In this document: one piece after another, positions 9,015-17,232 of the stretch
How positions within the stretch are numbered: the first letter of the stretch is position 1
Layout: every line of letters starts with the position of its first letter
NCBI GenBank assembly: GCA_963849095.1
Contig: CAWKGA010000008.1
Coordinates: forward strand, 682,001-746,000
Length of the DNA: 64,000 nt
Reading direction: 5' to 3'
From: JASHUC01 sp963849095
GTDB lineage: Bacteria; Pseudomonadota; Gammaproteobacteria; Steroidobacterales; Steroidobacteraceae
Notes under the pieces: generated by a model
Database searches by the model: none
What the model was told of the DNA's origin: nothing
The model's input: only the letters and a program-made list of their open reading frames with translations
Program-made: the position numbers and the translations under genes

Positions 9015-9502
9015 TTCTCGGAACGCTCATGGCGGAAGAGCCTGGAAGAGGTGCCGAGTTCATGCCGCTGCTCGTTTCTGCACTGTGCGAAGAAGATAGA
9101 GGCGGTTGGGATGCGCTCGCGCAGGCGTACAAGGCGTTCTACCAGACGCCGTTGCCGGCATCCGCCTATGATGAAACCTGGCGCCGACTGCTTGCGCGGG
9201 ATGGGATCTTCGGCGTGGGCGCCCGGATCGACGGCAAGATGGTCGGCATCGCCCATTACCTTTTCCACACCGGCGTTTGGGCGAACAAGGTCTGCTACCT
9301 CCAGGACTTGTTTGTGGCGCCGGAAGTCAGGCGATGCGGTGTCGGCCGAGCGCTCATCGAGACGGTCGCCGCTGCGGCGCGGGAGGCGGGCGCCACGGCC
9401 TATTACTGGTTGACACAGCAGGATAATGCGACCGCACGGGCACTGTACGAGCGCGTGGCGAAGTTCAACGGCTTCGTACGGTACAACTTTCCTCTCCCAT
9501 GA
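9011..9502 (+). CDS. GNAT-family N-acetyltransferase
   Basis: A 163-residue acetyl-CoA-dependent acyltransferase. The core motif is CYLQDLFVAPEVRRCGVGRA, containing the R-x-x-G-x-G/A pyrophosphate loop (RRCGVGRALI). It is followed by YYWLTQQDNATARALYERV, the usual motif B region. The substrate is unknown. ATG 9011 overlaps the preceding stop; internal ATGs at 9029 or 9062 are alternatives because family members usually begin shortly before the WDALAQAYKAFY segment. Confidence 0.85.
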   Translation: MILGTLMAEEPGRGAEFMPLLVSALCEEDRGGWDALAQAYKAFYQTPLPASAYDETWRRLLARDGIFGVGARIDGKMVGIAHYLFHTGVWANKVCYLQDLFVAPEVRRCGVGRALIETVAAAAREAGATAYYWLTQQDNATARALYERVAKFNGFVRYNFPLP

Positions 9503-9529
9503 GATGGCGGAATCATGACCGATCACGCT

Positions 9530-9874
9530 CCGGGCTGCTCGAGGGCTGCCCGCGCCTGCGGCCGGATCGCATCCTGCTCGCGGAGCTCCGAGGGGGGAGC
9601 CTATTACTACCTGCGCAACGTCTCGAGTGGGCACCCGGGGTCGATCACGAGCATTCCCGCGCGGAGCTGTGCGCTCGCCTTCGAGCAGCTCATGCTCATG
9701 GTCAAGCAGAGCCCGGGCGGACAGGGGCTCGCGAGAGACGACATTCACGCACTCGTCCGCTCGCTGGTCGATGTCGTGATTCAGTTCGGGGTGGAGGGCG
9801 GGAAGCGTGGGATCGAGGAGATTGCCATACCGAAAATCGACGGAGGGGGACTCGCGAGCCGCCGAGGTCCGTAA
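9530..9874 (+). pseudogene. virB11 3'-end remnant
   Basis: A decayed second copy of the C-terminal 112 codons of virB11. In one frame LRPDRILLAELRG is readable; a frameshift near 9598 moves the homology to another frame (YYYLRNVSSGHPGSITSI, then VKQSPGGQGLARDDIHALV). It lacks the Walker A half, and the His-box His is changed to Pro (ITSIPARS). It cannot encode a working ATPase. The match continues past the stop codon for about 85 nt. Confidence 0.9.
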
Positions 9875-9959
9875 GGAATCTCCGAAGACCGGGGCATGAG
9901 GAGCAATCGGAGAGTATCTGACGGGCGGCGTCGCAGGTTTCAGCTTGTGGAACTGCGGA
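9530..9959 (+). repeat. Direct repeat, copy 2 (virB11 3' end plus tail)
   Basis: Partner of 7430-7858 in the same orientation, ending at the shared TTTCAGCTTGTGGAACTGCG. The divergence of about 15 percent suggests recombination between two related conjugative elements rather than a recent tandem duplication. Confidence 0.85.
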
Positions 9960-10195
9960 GCTGAAGGACGCCGCCTGCCACGACATACGACTGCCAGCCT
10001 GCCGGATGCATGGCAATGGCCTTTTGGCTCTCAGTTAGCGCCTCGACGGTATTGCGCGCATTCAGGTCAGCCTGTGGCTGCGTGACAATTTAGCTGTAAC
10101 TGGTCGCTTGGCCGCGAGCCAGCGCTGGAATCAGAAGCCCGGCTACGGTTGCCGTCAGCATTAACGGAAGCGCTGCGCCTTCCATTATTTGTCCG
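9960..10195 (-). pseudogene. Remnant of the TPR/SYxDTV exported-protein family
   Basis: Read on the minus strand from about 10190, this gives MEGAALPLMLTATVAG, a signal-peptide-like stretch, then ATSYS followed by an in-frame TAA. After the stop it continues QADLNARNTVEALTESQKAI and AMHPAGWQSYVVAG. The intact relative at 11742-12701 reads ARADLNAGHTAQALTESQKA and NPVGWQAYVVAGS. It is a dead N-terminal fragment whose 5' to 3' course runs into the virB11 tail repeat. Confidence 0.85.
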
Positions 10196-10202
10196 TGACC
10201 TC

Positions 10203-10420
10203 AAAACATATCCTTCGGTGCTTGTTCAGGGTGTTGCTTGCATATCTCGGTAAGATGCTCTAGCGCCTTGGCCATGTGCGACGCTTCGGGAGCTGTGCCG
10301 GGGAAAGAGAATTGCAAAACGCCGGTGCCGCCGCCAGCCGGAACCTCAAAATAAAGGGTCTTCGTGAATTCGTGTGGGTAAATCGAACGGCCTGATCACG
10401 ACGCCGAGCCTATTTTCATA
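10203..10420 (-). pseudogene. C-terminal remnant of the SYxDTV family
   Basis: The minus strand reads TKTLYFEVPAGGGTGVLQFS, then FPGTAPEASHMAKALEHL and TEICKQHPEQAPKDMF before a stop at 10203. The intact relative at 12714-13376 ends SSPGTASEAPHMANALNHL and VQICKEHPEQVPKSPF. Upstream the homology is broken by frame changes and then by the left end of the ISL3 element at 10421. It overlaps in content with the truncated gene on the far side of the element, so it is a separate copy rather than that gene's missing tail. Confidence 0.8.
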
Positions 10421-11741
10421 GGGCCAGGTGCATGTTGAGCCGGGACGGAAAGTTGGCATGATGTGCGGATGCCGAAACGAGTCAAACGCCGCCGGTTGGC
10501 GGACGCATATACCTTCCCGGGCTTTCGCCCCCGCCAACGTGTCCAGGGGATGTTCGGTGATCCGAGCGCGCGGCTCGTCACCCTCAGTCGGCGGGGAAAA
10601 AAACGGTCTGCGGCACCTGCGGTACAGTGCATCGGGGCTGGTACGACCGAAGACGTCGGCGGGTTCGCGACTTGTCCTGCGCCGATTACCGCATTTACCT
10701 CGACTTGGAGGTGCGTCGGGTCGATTGCCGGCAGTGTGGCGCGGTGAAGCGCGAGCGGCTGGACTTCCTGGCCGACAATCCGCTCTACACCAAGCGCTTT
10801 GCCGTCTACGTGGGCCGACGCTGCCGAAGTGGCACGATCCGCGACGTTGCCGAGGAGCTGCGCCTGGACTGGCAGACGGTCAAGGGGCTGGACAAGCAAT
10901 ACATGCGCGAGCAGCTCCGGCGCGCCGGAACCCCGGGGCCGAAGGTCATCGGCATCGACGAGATCTCGATCCGCAAAGGCCACAGCTACCGGATCGTGGT
11001 CAGCGACCTGGTGCGACGCCGGCCGATCTGGTTCGGCGGCCAGGATCGCTCCGAGGCCAGCATGGACCAGTTCTACCGATTTCTCGGGAAAAAGAAGGCC
11101 AAACGCATACGCCTCGCCGTGATGGACATGTGGAAGGCGTTTCGCAACTCCACGCACCGCAACGCCCCGCAGGCGGCGATCCTGTTCGACAAGTTCCACG
11201 TGATGCGTCACCTGGGGGAGGCGCTCGACAAGATCCGCAAGAGCGAGTACGCGCGCCTCGGCGGCAAACAGCGTCACTTCATCAAGGGCCAGAAATACAC
11301 CCTGCTGTCGCACCCGCAGAACCTCACGGGTACCGCCAAGAAGAACCTGAAGCTGCTGCTGGCGGCCAACAAGCGCCTGAACACCGCCTACCTGCTGAAG
11401 GAATCCTTCGGCCAGCTCTGGGACTACAACCGCGAGGCCTGGGCGCGCAAGTTCTTCGAGAACTGGCGGGCGAGCCTGAAATGGCAGCGCCTGAAACCCT
11501 ACGAGAAGTTTGCCGAGATGATCGAGCGGCACTGGGACGGCATCGCCGCCTACTGCCAGCCCGAAAACAAGGTCGCTCTCGGCTTCGTCGAGGGACTCAA
11601 CAACAAGATCCGAGTCCTGCAACGTCGCGCCTATGGTCTGCGCGACGAGGAATACCTCCGACTGAAGATACTGACCTGCATGCTGCCTCAGATTTGATCG
11701 AAAAGTGACCAACTTTCACCCACTCGTTTCCACGATGACCC
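10421..11741 (+). mobile_element. ISL3-family insertion sequence
   Basis: An element of about 1.32 kb. Imperfect terminal inverted repeats begin GGGCCA on the left and GGGTCA on the right (reverse complement) and share the block GGGNNGAAAGTTGG. I could not see a target-site duplication. It encodes one transposase in two frames. It truncates the exported-protein gene on its right. Confidence 0.75.
10469..11697 (+). CDS. ISL3-family transposase, read with a -1 frameshift
   Basis: The catalytic part (frame of 10627-11697) has the ISL3 DDE core: VIGIDEISIRKGHSYRIVVS, LAVMDMWKAFRNS, and LGFVEGLNNKIRVLQRRAYG. The N-terminal part starts at ATG 10469 in another frame (MPKRVKRRRLADAYTFPGFR then GDPSARLVTLSRRGKK). 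The frames join at a run of seven A at 10597-10603, in zero frame A-AAA-AAA. A -1 slip there gives GKKTVCGTCGTVHRGW, restoring the N-terminal zinc-finger CxxC. The joined product would be about 409 residues, normal for ISL3. It is either a programmed frameshift or a one-base lesion. Confidence 0.8.
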
Positions 11742-12701
11742 AAAATAAAAGGGCTTACTTGCATCCATGTCATCGAGTTGCGCCTGCGTCATCAGGTGGG
11801 CGGGATAGACGACCTGCTCGGCGGGGTTGCTGGAGTCCGGGAAATCCGTCTCGTCCCGGATGCCGCTAGCGGCGGCGGTGACGATGACGTAGCCAAATTT
11901 GTCGTCCGCGGAGAACGACGCAACGGCGCGGAATGGGAGGGTGACGGTCTGGGTTGAGGCTCCGAAATTACTCGTGTGCTCCCCTTCTACTTCACCGTCC
12001 TGGTGCGGCTGCGAAAACCCGTAGTAAGTCTTGTGCATGCCACCGTTCCGCATGGTGACGGTTATCGAATCGCACCCACTGATGGAGGCGCTGTAGGTCT
12101 GCGGGTCGGTTACGGTCGTATCGTCCGGAGCTCCAGGAGAGCATTGCCCGGTGGTTCTAAGGATGCCCGAGCAGTCCGCAGGCCTCGTGTGTTTGCTGCC
12201 TGGAGTTCCGGCATCCTTGACGTGAGCCTGAATCCACTGAACAGTGTCGTTGTAGGAAGGGCCGTCGCTTGCTGCAATTCCGACAGGCGATGGCTTAGTC
12301 GCAGCGAGCGGCGATGAAGACACCGGTGTGACTGACACAGGAGCCGATTGAGAAGCGATCTGCGCCTTCATGCACTTCTCCAGCAAACCCCTCACTGCAG
12401 CCTTTTTCGCGTCTGGCGCATATTCCAGCGCCTTCGTGAAGTCATCGATGGCCTTGTCGTATTGCCGCTTGACTCGGAGCGCACTGCCCGCCACCACATA
12501 CGCCTGCCAGCCCACCGGGTTCGCGGCAATGGCCTTTTGGCTCTCAGTCAGCGCCTGGGCAGTATGGCCCGCGTTGAGGTCGGCCCGTGCCTGCGCGACG
12601 ATTTGGCTATAAGTGCTCGCCTGCACAAACGAACTTGCAGGGATCAGCAGGCACGCTGCCATTGCTGTTTTCACCAGCCGATGAACTGTGCTCGTCTTCA
12701 T
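11742..12701 (-). pseudogene. Exported TPR plus SYxDTV-motif protein, 3' truncated by IS
   Basis: The frame opens at ATG 12701 with a signal peptide (MKTSTVHRLVKTAMAACLLI, cleavage near VQA-STYS). A TPR-like helical region follows (AQALTESQKAIAANPVGWQA, KRQYDKAIDDFTKALEYAPD). A Ser/Pro linker leads to a domain beginning GPSYNDTVQWIQAHVKDAGT with TVTDPQTYSASISGCDSITV. The native sequence stops after ASKPFYFG; the last 16 residues come from the ISL3 end. The function is unknown. The intact relative downstream shows that about 45 C-terminal residues are missing. Confidence 0.85.
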
Positions 12702-12713
12702 TCTTCGTGCTCC

Positions 12714-13376
12714 TCAAAAAGGACTCTTCGGAACCTGCTCCGGATGTTCCTTGCAGATCTGGACAAGATGGTTCAGAGCATTCGCCATGTGCGGGGCCTC
12801 GGAGGCCGTTCCTGGAGATGAAAACGTCAACACCGATGCATCATCTCCCTTCAGGAGCATAGAATAGAAGGACTTTTGCTCCAGGAGGCGGTTAGCCTGT
12901 GCGACGGTGTAGCTGCCCCTAACCAATGGGATTTGCTCAGCCGATTCAGAACCGGGGTAATCCGTTTCATCCTTAATACCTGGTTCGGCTGCGGTGACCC
13001 GAACCACGCCAGCGTTATCCCCTGAGAACGAGGCCACGGCTCGAAATGGAACGGTGAGCGTTTCATCCGAAACGTTGTCATAAACTTCTTTTCCGCTTGC
13101 AGCCGAAGCGTGCTCTCCGGTTCGCGAATGGATGGTCACGGAATCGCAGCCGTCAATGTGAATATCGTATCGTTGGGGGTCGGTCACGGTGATACCGTCC
13201 GGGGTTCCTGGACACGATCCAGATAGGCAGTTAACCGTCTGTCCCGGCGTACCTGCATCGTGAAGGTGGGCCTGAATCCACGCAACGGTATCGCTGTAGG
13301 ATGGGCCGTTGGTGGCCGCGGGGGGCTGTGCATACGCAAGCAGGGGCGCGATGAGCAATGCGGTTGCGATCTTCAC
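12714..13376 (-). CDS. Exported protein of the SYxDTV-motif family
   Basis: A 220-residue protein with a signal peptide (MKIATALLIAPLLAYA). The domain opens NGPSYSDTVAWIQAHLHDAG and contains GITVTDPQRYDIHIDGCDSV, a beta-rich region around VPFRAVASFSGDNAGVVRV, and the tail MANALNHLVQICKEHPEQVP. The family has no function that I recognise; three further copies or fragments lie within 4 kb. Placement outside the cytoplasm follows from the signal peptide. Confidence 0.85.
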   Translation of the reverse strand: MKIATALLIAPLLAYAQPPAATNGPSYSDTVAWIQAHLHDAGTPGQTVNCLSGSCPGTPDGITVTDPQRYDIHIDGCDSVTIHSRTGEHASAASGKEVYDNVSDETLTVPFRAVASFSGDNAGVVRVTAAEPGIKDETDYPGSESAEQIPLVRGSYTVAQANRLLEQKSFYSMLLKGDDASVLTFSSPGTASEAPHMANALNHLVQICKEHPEQVPKSPF

Positions 13377-13433
13377 GATTGTGGCTCCGTCATCGGTTTG
13401 GAGAGTTGAGGGTAGCGGCGAGTCAAGCGCCCC

Positions 13434-13560
13434 TCAAAAGGGACTCTTCGGAGCCTGCTCCGGATGTTCCTTGCAGATCTGGACAAGATGGTTCAGAGCA
13501 CGCGTGCCTGACATCTTCTTGAATCCACTTGACCGTGTCCGCATACGGCGGGCACGCTAT
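13434..13560 (-). pseudogene. SYxDTV-family remnant with internal deletion
   Basis: The minus strand reads CPPYADTVKWIQEDVRHA and then jumps directly to the family C-terminus LNHLVQICKEHPEQAPKSPF with a stop at 13434. The last 64 nt are nearly identical to 12714-12780. The middle of the domain has been deleted. It has no start codon or signal peptide of its own. Confidence 0.8.
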
Positions 13561-13982
13561 TGGACGACCGGGCACTGGAACGATGTATCGCCGTAGCTTG
13601 GCCAGGGCGAGCCCCAGTGGGCGCCGTTTTGCCACGCTGCTCCGACCTTGGTTGGGCGGCCGGGAGAAACGCATGCGAACGCGCTGGTCGGTAACAGCGG
13701 GGCTCCGGGGGATGCCGTGTTGGACATGACGAGAAAGCTTCCGGGGCCTACGAGCCCGAAGTCCGTCGCTCCGTTGGAGCCCACGACGAACATCTCTATG
13801 GTCGTGTTGCAGGTGTTGTAGAACCTGGCGAAGTTATACGGATAGTTGTTCGTGCCAGCCGGGTAGTCGACCCGCCTGATGCACTGCGCTGCGGCGGCGG
13901 TGCTCTGCTGAGCAGAGGCAAAGGGGGCGGCCATCAGCGCGGCGCCGATTGCAGCTAGCGAAATCAGACCTTTCGTCCGCAT
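13557..13982 (-). CDS. Small exported protein, unknown
   Basis: A 141-residue protein. ATG 13982 follows AAGGAGA at good spacing. Residues 1-24 are a signal peptide (MRTKGLISLAAIGAALMAAP, cleaved near FASA-QQ). The mature part is rich in Asn, Tyr and Gly (YPAGTNNYPYNFARFYNTCN) with four Cys residues, suggesting disulfides in the periplasm or outside the cell. I do not recognise the family. The longer frame to 14084 lacks a ribosome site. Confidence 0.75.
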   Translation of the reverse strand: MRTKGLISLAAIGAALMAAPFASAQQSTAAAAQCIRRVDYPAGTNNYPYNFARFYNTCNTTIEMFVVGSNGATDFGLVGPGSFLVMSNTASPGAPLLPTSAFACVSPGRPTKVGAAWQNGAHWGSPWPSYGDTSFQCPVVQ

Positions 13983-14087
13983 GATGTCTCCTTCGAACGC
14001 GTGGACTTGGTATTCCTCGGCATGCGCCGGCGGCGCCAGGGGAGTCCGCCCGCGACACGTGCGGGCCCCCCTGGACGCGGGCACCTC

Positions 14088-14372
14088 TCAATTGTTGGGG
14101 TTTAACGCTCCATTGATCTGGTTTACGGCGTTCTGGACGTTCTGCTCGTTGCTCTGCAGCTGCTGTGCCTGAGCCAGGAAGGCCTGCGCCACCTGACGCC
14201 ACTTCGCAGCACTGGCGTGTTGGCCCTGGGCATCGGCGGCGTCCGCGTTGGAATTCGCCTGCTGTGCCTCGTTTTGCAGGTTCTGGATCTGGGCGTCGGT
14301 TATCGGGTCCGCGTACGCGGCGCCGGTCATGACTAGCCCGGCCAGGATTGCGGCACAGATCAAAGTTTTCAT
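14088..14372 (-). CDS. Small exported coiled-coil protein
   Basis: A 94-residue protein with a signal peptide (MKTLICAAILAGLVMTGAAY, cleavage near AYA-DP). The mature part is almost entirely helical and Gln/Asn/Ala-rich (QIQNLQNEAQQANSNADAAD, FLAQAQQLQSNEQNVQNAVN), typical of a short periplasmic coiled coil. GGGAGA precedes the ATG. It is probably co-transcribed with the exported protein at 13557-13982. No function can be assigned. Confidence 0.8.
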   Translation of the reverse strand: MKTLICAAILAGLVMTGAAYADPITDAQIQNLQNEAQQANSNADAADAQGQHASAAKWRQVAQAFLAQAQQLQSNEQNVQNAVNQINGALNPNN

Positions 14373-14718
14373 CCGTTGTCTCCCATGATGTTTTGAAAGT
14401 CAATCAAGTAAACCCGGCGGTTGAGTTGTTCAATGCGGGCGCCGGTCCAGACATCAGCTCCGGTTTGCAACGTCTAGGTTTACGTATGCAGCGACCGAAG
14501 GAGCGTCCTTCGTCACCGAAATATCGGCCGCCGCGGCTTGTGCTTACACCCGCAGCGCGCCGCGACTCACTATTCGTCTTTTCAGGATACGGCCTCGATG
14601 CGGGACGCCTGTCCTATAATGCGGGGTCAACGTGGACTCATAGACAGGACCGGTCACGGAAGGCCGCTAGGCTTCCGAGAAATACGTCACGAAGCGCGGT
14701 AGGCCGACGTTATTGTGA
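14373..14718. other. Intergenic, no gene seen
   Basis: No convincing reading frame on either strand. A TATAAT box occurs near 14613 on the plus strand, but nothing obvious lies downstream for it to drive. Confidence 0.4.
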
Positions 14719-15405
14719 TCACCGAGATCCGAGTTCGAGTGGCTCGAGGAGCTTCGGGTCGTTGTTCCGGGGCGAATTCACGCGTGCGCTAATGGTGTAT
14801 GCGTGGAGCCGGTCGTCGGGGTATGGCAGGAGTACCGCTTTCGCGTCGGTCGGGCTCCCCGAGAGCCAGGTGTTCCGATCGGAGGCGCGGAGGATGGCCG
14901 GCATCCGTTTCTTTGCATTGTGAATCTCGGCCATGAGGGGGCTGGCCGGCAACGTGATAATGGTGCAGGACTCGACGGCGGTCCCGTCGGGCTTCGCGGA
15001 GCGGTCCCAGAGGCCGGCGAAGCCGAATACGGGCTGGTCGGCGAGCTCGATCGCGAAGGGCTGCTTCCCGCCGTCCTCGTTGACGTGCCACTCGTAGAAA
15101 CCCGAGGCGGGAAGAATGCAGCGCTGGCCCCGCTTCCAGGGGCCGCGCCAGGTGGGGCCGGTCTCGATGCGCTCGATGGTGGCGTTGATCGTGGAGTACT
15201 TCGGGGGCACCCCTTTCGCGAAGAAGGGAATGAGTCCCCAGCGGAGCCTTGTGCCGTGACGCTTGCCGTCGATCATCCTGACGATGGGCACCTCTTGAGA
15301 AGGCGCGATGTTGTAGGAGCTGAAGTGCGGATCCCATTCGGCATCGGCTACTTCGACGTATTCGTCCCACCCGGCGAGCATCTTCAAGTAGTACCGGCCG
15401 CACAT
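14719..15405 (-). CDS. SRAP-family (YedK/HMCES-like) abasic-site protein
   Basis: A 228-residue member of the SOS-response-associated peptidase family, which in E. coli and humans forms a thiazolidine crosslink with abasic sites in single-stranded DNA. MCGRYY at the start supplies the catalytic Cys2 after Met removal, so ATG 15405 must be the true start; the longer frame to 15723 is rejected. The conserved NIAPSQ, RWGLIPFFAK, CILPASGFYEW and EIHNAKKRMPAIL motifs provide the Asn, Glu and His active-site residues. All key residues are present. Confidence 0.93.
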   Translation of the reverse strand: MCGRYYLKMLAGWDEYVEVADAEWDPHFSSYNIAPSQEVPIVRMIDGKRHGTRLRWGLIPFFAKGVPPKYSTINATIERIETGPTWRGPWKRGQRCILPASGFYEWHVNEDGGKQPFAIELADQPVFGFAGLWDRSAKPDGTAVESCTIITLPASPLMAEIHNAKKRMPAILRASDRNTWLSGSPTDAKAVLLPYPDDRLHAYTISARVNSPRNNDPKLLEPLELGSR

Positions 15406-15483
15406 GAGGAGGCGCCTATACAGTCCTGACGCCCTCATCGTACTGCATGGACGAGGGGGCGGCGTGATGCTTACGATTTTCGG

Positions 15484-15732
15484 GTGGCGATCCGGATCAC
15501 CCCCCAGACCACGCTCACCGAGCATCGCGACGGATACCTCTCCCTCGGTTGCGAGCAGTGCCTGCACGAGCGCGAGATGTCCGCCGAGGCGCTGGCCCAC
15601 CTCATCGGTTGGGACACGCGGATCGCCTTGGCTATCCCGCGCATGCGATGCTCGGTGTGCGGGGCGCATCGCGCGCACGTGTCGATCTTTTACCCGCGCC
15701 GCCCGCGGGGGTGGAGGAGTCATCCGTCGTGA
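15484..15732 (+). CDS. Small zinc-ribbon-like hypothetical protein
   Basis: An 82-residue protein starting at GTG 15484, divergent from the SRAP gene. Two CxxC pairs, GCEQC in LSLGCEQCLHE and CSVCG in PRMRCSVCGAHRAHVSIF, suggest a single structural zinc site. The C-terminus is basic. I do not recognise the family. Confidence 0.55.
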   Translation: MAIRITPQTTLTEHRDGYLSLGCEQCLHEREMSAEALAHLIGWDTRIALAIPRMRCSVCGAHRAHVSIFYPRRPRGWRSHPS

Positions 15733-15789
15733 TCGGGCAGGCGGTGGTGGTCGAGCCGGTTCGCTGCGCGGGGCATTCCTGACGCGAAG

Positions 15790-16386
15790 TCAATCATCGT
15801 CGGCCGATTCTGTGGCGAGCGCCAGGGCGGCCCGGGCGATGTGTTTCTCCACGGCACTCACCGACATGCCGAGCGCGGCGGCAATTTCCGGGTAGGTTCG
15901 ACCTTCGAGCCGGTGCAAGGTGAAGACTTCGCGAGTACGGGGGCTCAATACGTCGAGTTTCCACCCGAGGCGCTCAAGGCGCTGGTCCGTTTCCGCCTCA
16001 TCCGACGGTTGAGGGGCGGGGTCGACGATCTGGAGCGCCTCGGCGGACTCCGCGACGAAGAGGCGGCGATCGCGCTCGGCGGACCGCCAGCGGTCGATGC
16101 GAATCCGCTTGACGGCCGTCTTGAGGAAGGCTGCGGGATTGCGGATGGACTGCTCGCGCTCGGTCCGGCAGAGGCGGACGAGGGCGTCCTGGATCACGTC
16201 CTCGACCTCGTCTCGGAGCACGCCATGCTGGATAAGCCAACGCGAGAGCGAGCGGCGGAGATTCCGCAGCCCGTCGGCCGCACAACGACGAGCCGCGGGA
16301 AGCCTTAGGGGTTCAGGGTGCAACGCAGCATCGCGCCCACGGGCACGATTCGGCGGCAATGAGTCGGCTTGTGATTCGGCGTCCAT
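15790..16386 (-). CDS. ECF-like sigma-70 family factor
   Basis: A 198-residue RNA polymerase sigma factor. Region 2 is visible as VLRDEVEDVIQDALVRLCRT followed by AAFLKTAVKRIRIDRWRSAE. Region 4 is LSPRTREVFTLHRLEGRTYP followed by EIAAALGMSVSAVEKHIARA, a clear helix-turn-helix. Region 3 is absent, as in ECF factors. ATG 16386 lies 12 nt after the stop of the small gene upstream, so they probably form one transcript. I see no FecR-like anti-sigma neighbour. Confidence 0.85.
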   Translation of the reverse strand: MDAESQADSLPPNRARGRDAALHPEPLRLPAARRCAADGLRNLRRSLSRWLIQHGVLRDEVEDVIQDALVRLCRTEREQSIRNPAAFLKTAVKRIRIDRWRSAERDRRLFVAESAEALQIVDPAPQPSDEAETDQRLERLGWKLDVLSPRTREVFTLHRLEGRTYPEIAAALGMSVSAVEKHIARAALALATESADDD

Positions 16387-16398
16387 CCCGTACCGCAC

Positions 16399-16683
16399 CT
16401 AACGCGACGCCGACGAACTCGACGCTCGGTCCAAGTCGCTGTAGACACTCTTCAGTGCAGTCAGAGCATAGCGAATCGCGACCTCTTCATCACCGGTGCC
16501 GGAAAGCTCCTTGGCGGAGAGGGAGCCGTGGGCAACGGCCAGGAGGGAGAGGGCGTCGGAGAAGCGAGCGAGGGGGTCGGCAGTTGGCGAAGCCAGGCGG
16601 GCGGCGGAGAGGGCGCGGACCGCCCGCGTGGATACGGCCGCCCGTGCACGACCGGTCCGACGAGGTCTAATGCTTTGGGCCAC
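16399..16683 (-). CDS. Small helical protein, paralogue of 23163-23405
   Basis: A 94-residue protein with a basic N-terminus and a helical core: FSDALSLLAVAHGSLSAKEL, SGTGDEEVAIRYALTALKSV. In a 47-residue overlap with the protein at 23163-23405, 27 positions are identical by eye. Both are divergently transcribed from an XRE regulator. The function is unknown; an accessory or antagonist role in a regulator module is plausible but is only inferred from context. Confidence 0.75.
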   Translation of the reverse strand: MAQSIRPRRTGRARAAVSTRAVRALSAARLASPTADPLARFSDALSLLAVAHGSLSAKELSGTGDEEVAIRYALTALKSVYSDLDRASSSSASR

Positions 16684-16738
16684 GACTCACTCCTTCAAGG
16701 ATAGCTTTCGCCGATCCCGGGGCACCCGTCGAGATAAA

Positions 16739-16764
16739 CACTATAGTGTATAGACACCATAGTG
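16739..16764. promoter_or_regulatory. Paired operator CACYATAGTG
   Basis: CACTATAGTG (a perfect palindrome) at 16739-16748 and CACCATAGTG at 16755-16764, centres 16 nt apart. They lie in the gap between the divergent small gene (16683) and the XRE gene (16787). This is the expected place for autoregulator binding. Confidence 0.65.
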
Positions 16765-16786
16765 GTCAAGCGTGAGGCTTTCGGGT

Positions 16787-17020
16787 ATGGCCCGAAAGAC
16801 GCTCATTCGGTGTTTGGGGGAGGAGGTGCGCGCACGGCGCAAGGCGCTCGGTTTGAGCCAGATTGCGCTCGCGCACGAGGCCGACGTTCATCCGAATGTC
16901 ATCGGACGGCTCGAGCGGGGGGAATACAACCCCACGATTGCGCTCCTGCTCCTTTTGATCAAGCCCCTGGGCGTGTCGCTCTCCGAGCTCATCGCGGGAG
17001 CGGAGAGGCGGTGTGGGTAA
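16787..17020 (+). CDS. XRE-family transcriptional regulator
   Basis: A 77-residue helix-turn-helix protein: EEVRARRKALGLSQIALAHE then ADVHPNVIGRLERGEYNPTI. This is a Cro/CI-type domain with almost no extra sequence. ATG 16787 is preferred over GTG 16772, though neither has a strong ribosome site. It is divergent from the small helical protein at 16399-16683 and faces the paired palindromes between them, so self-regulation is likely. Confidence 0.85.
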   Translation: MARKTLIRCLGEEVRARRKALGLSQIALAHEADVHPNVIGRLERGEYNPTIALLLLLIKPLGVSLSELIAGAERRCG

Positions 17021-17232
17021 CGGCCGCGATTGCGGATCCAGGCGCTGGACTGCACCGGGCAATGCTACTCGGTCGACTTCGGCGCTCCGGATATGGCCGT
17101 TCCGCTCGCATCGCTCTGAAGCGGTCATCGAGACTGGAAGGAGCCGACATTCGCTGGGGGCGCAAGGCGTCGCATCCAAGTCACGGGGCTCATAGTCGCA
17201 AGCGCCTCGGCGAAGCTACGATCGCCTTCACC

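Noticed and set aside
10203..11760. The ISL3 element as a simple insertion splitting one exported-protein gene
   Set aside because: The fragments on the two sides overlap in family alignment (both contain the K-x-x-Y-F segment), so they come from different copies, and no target duplication is seen.
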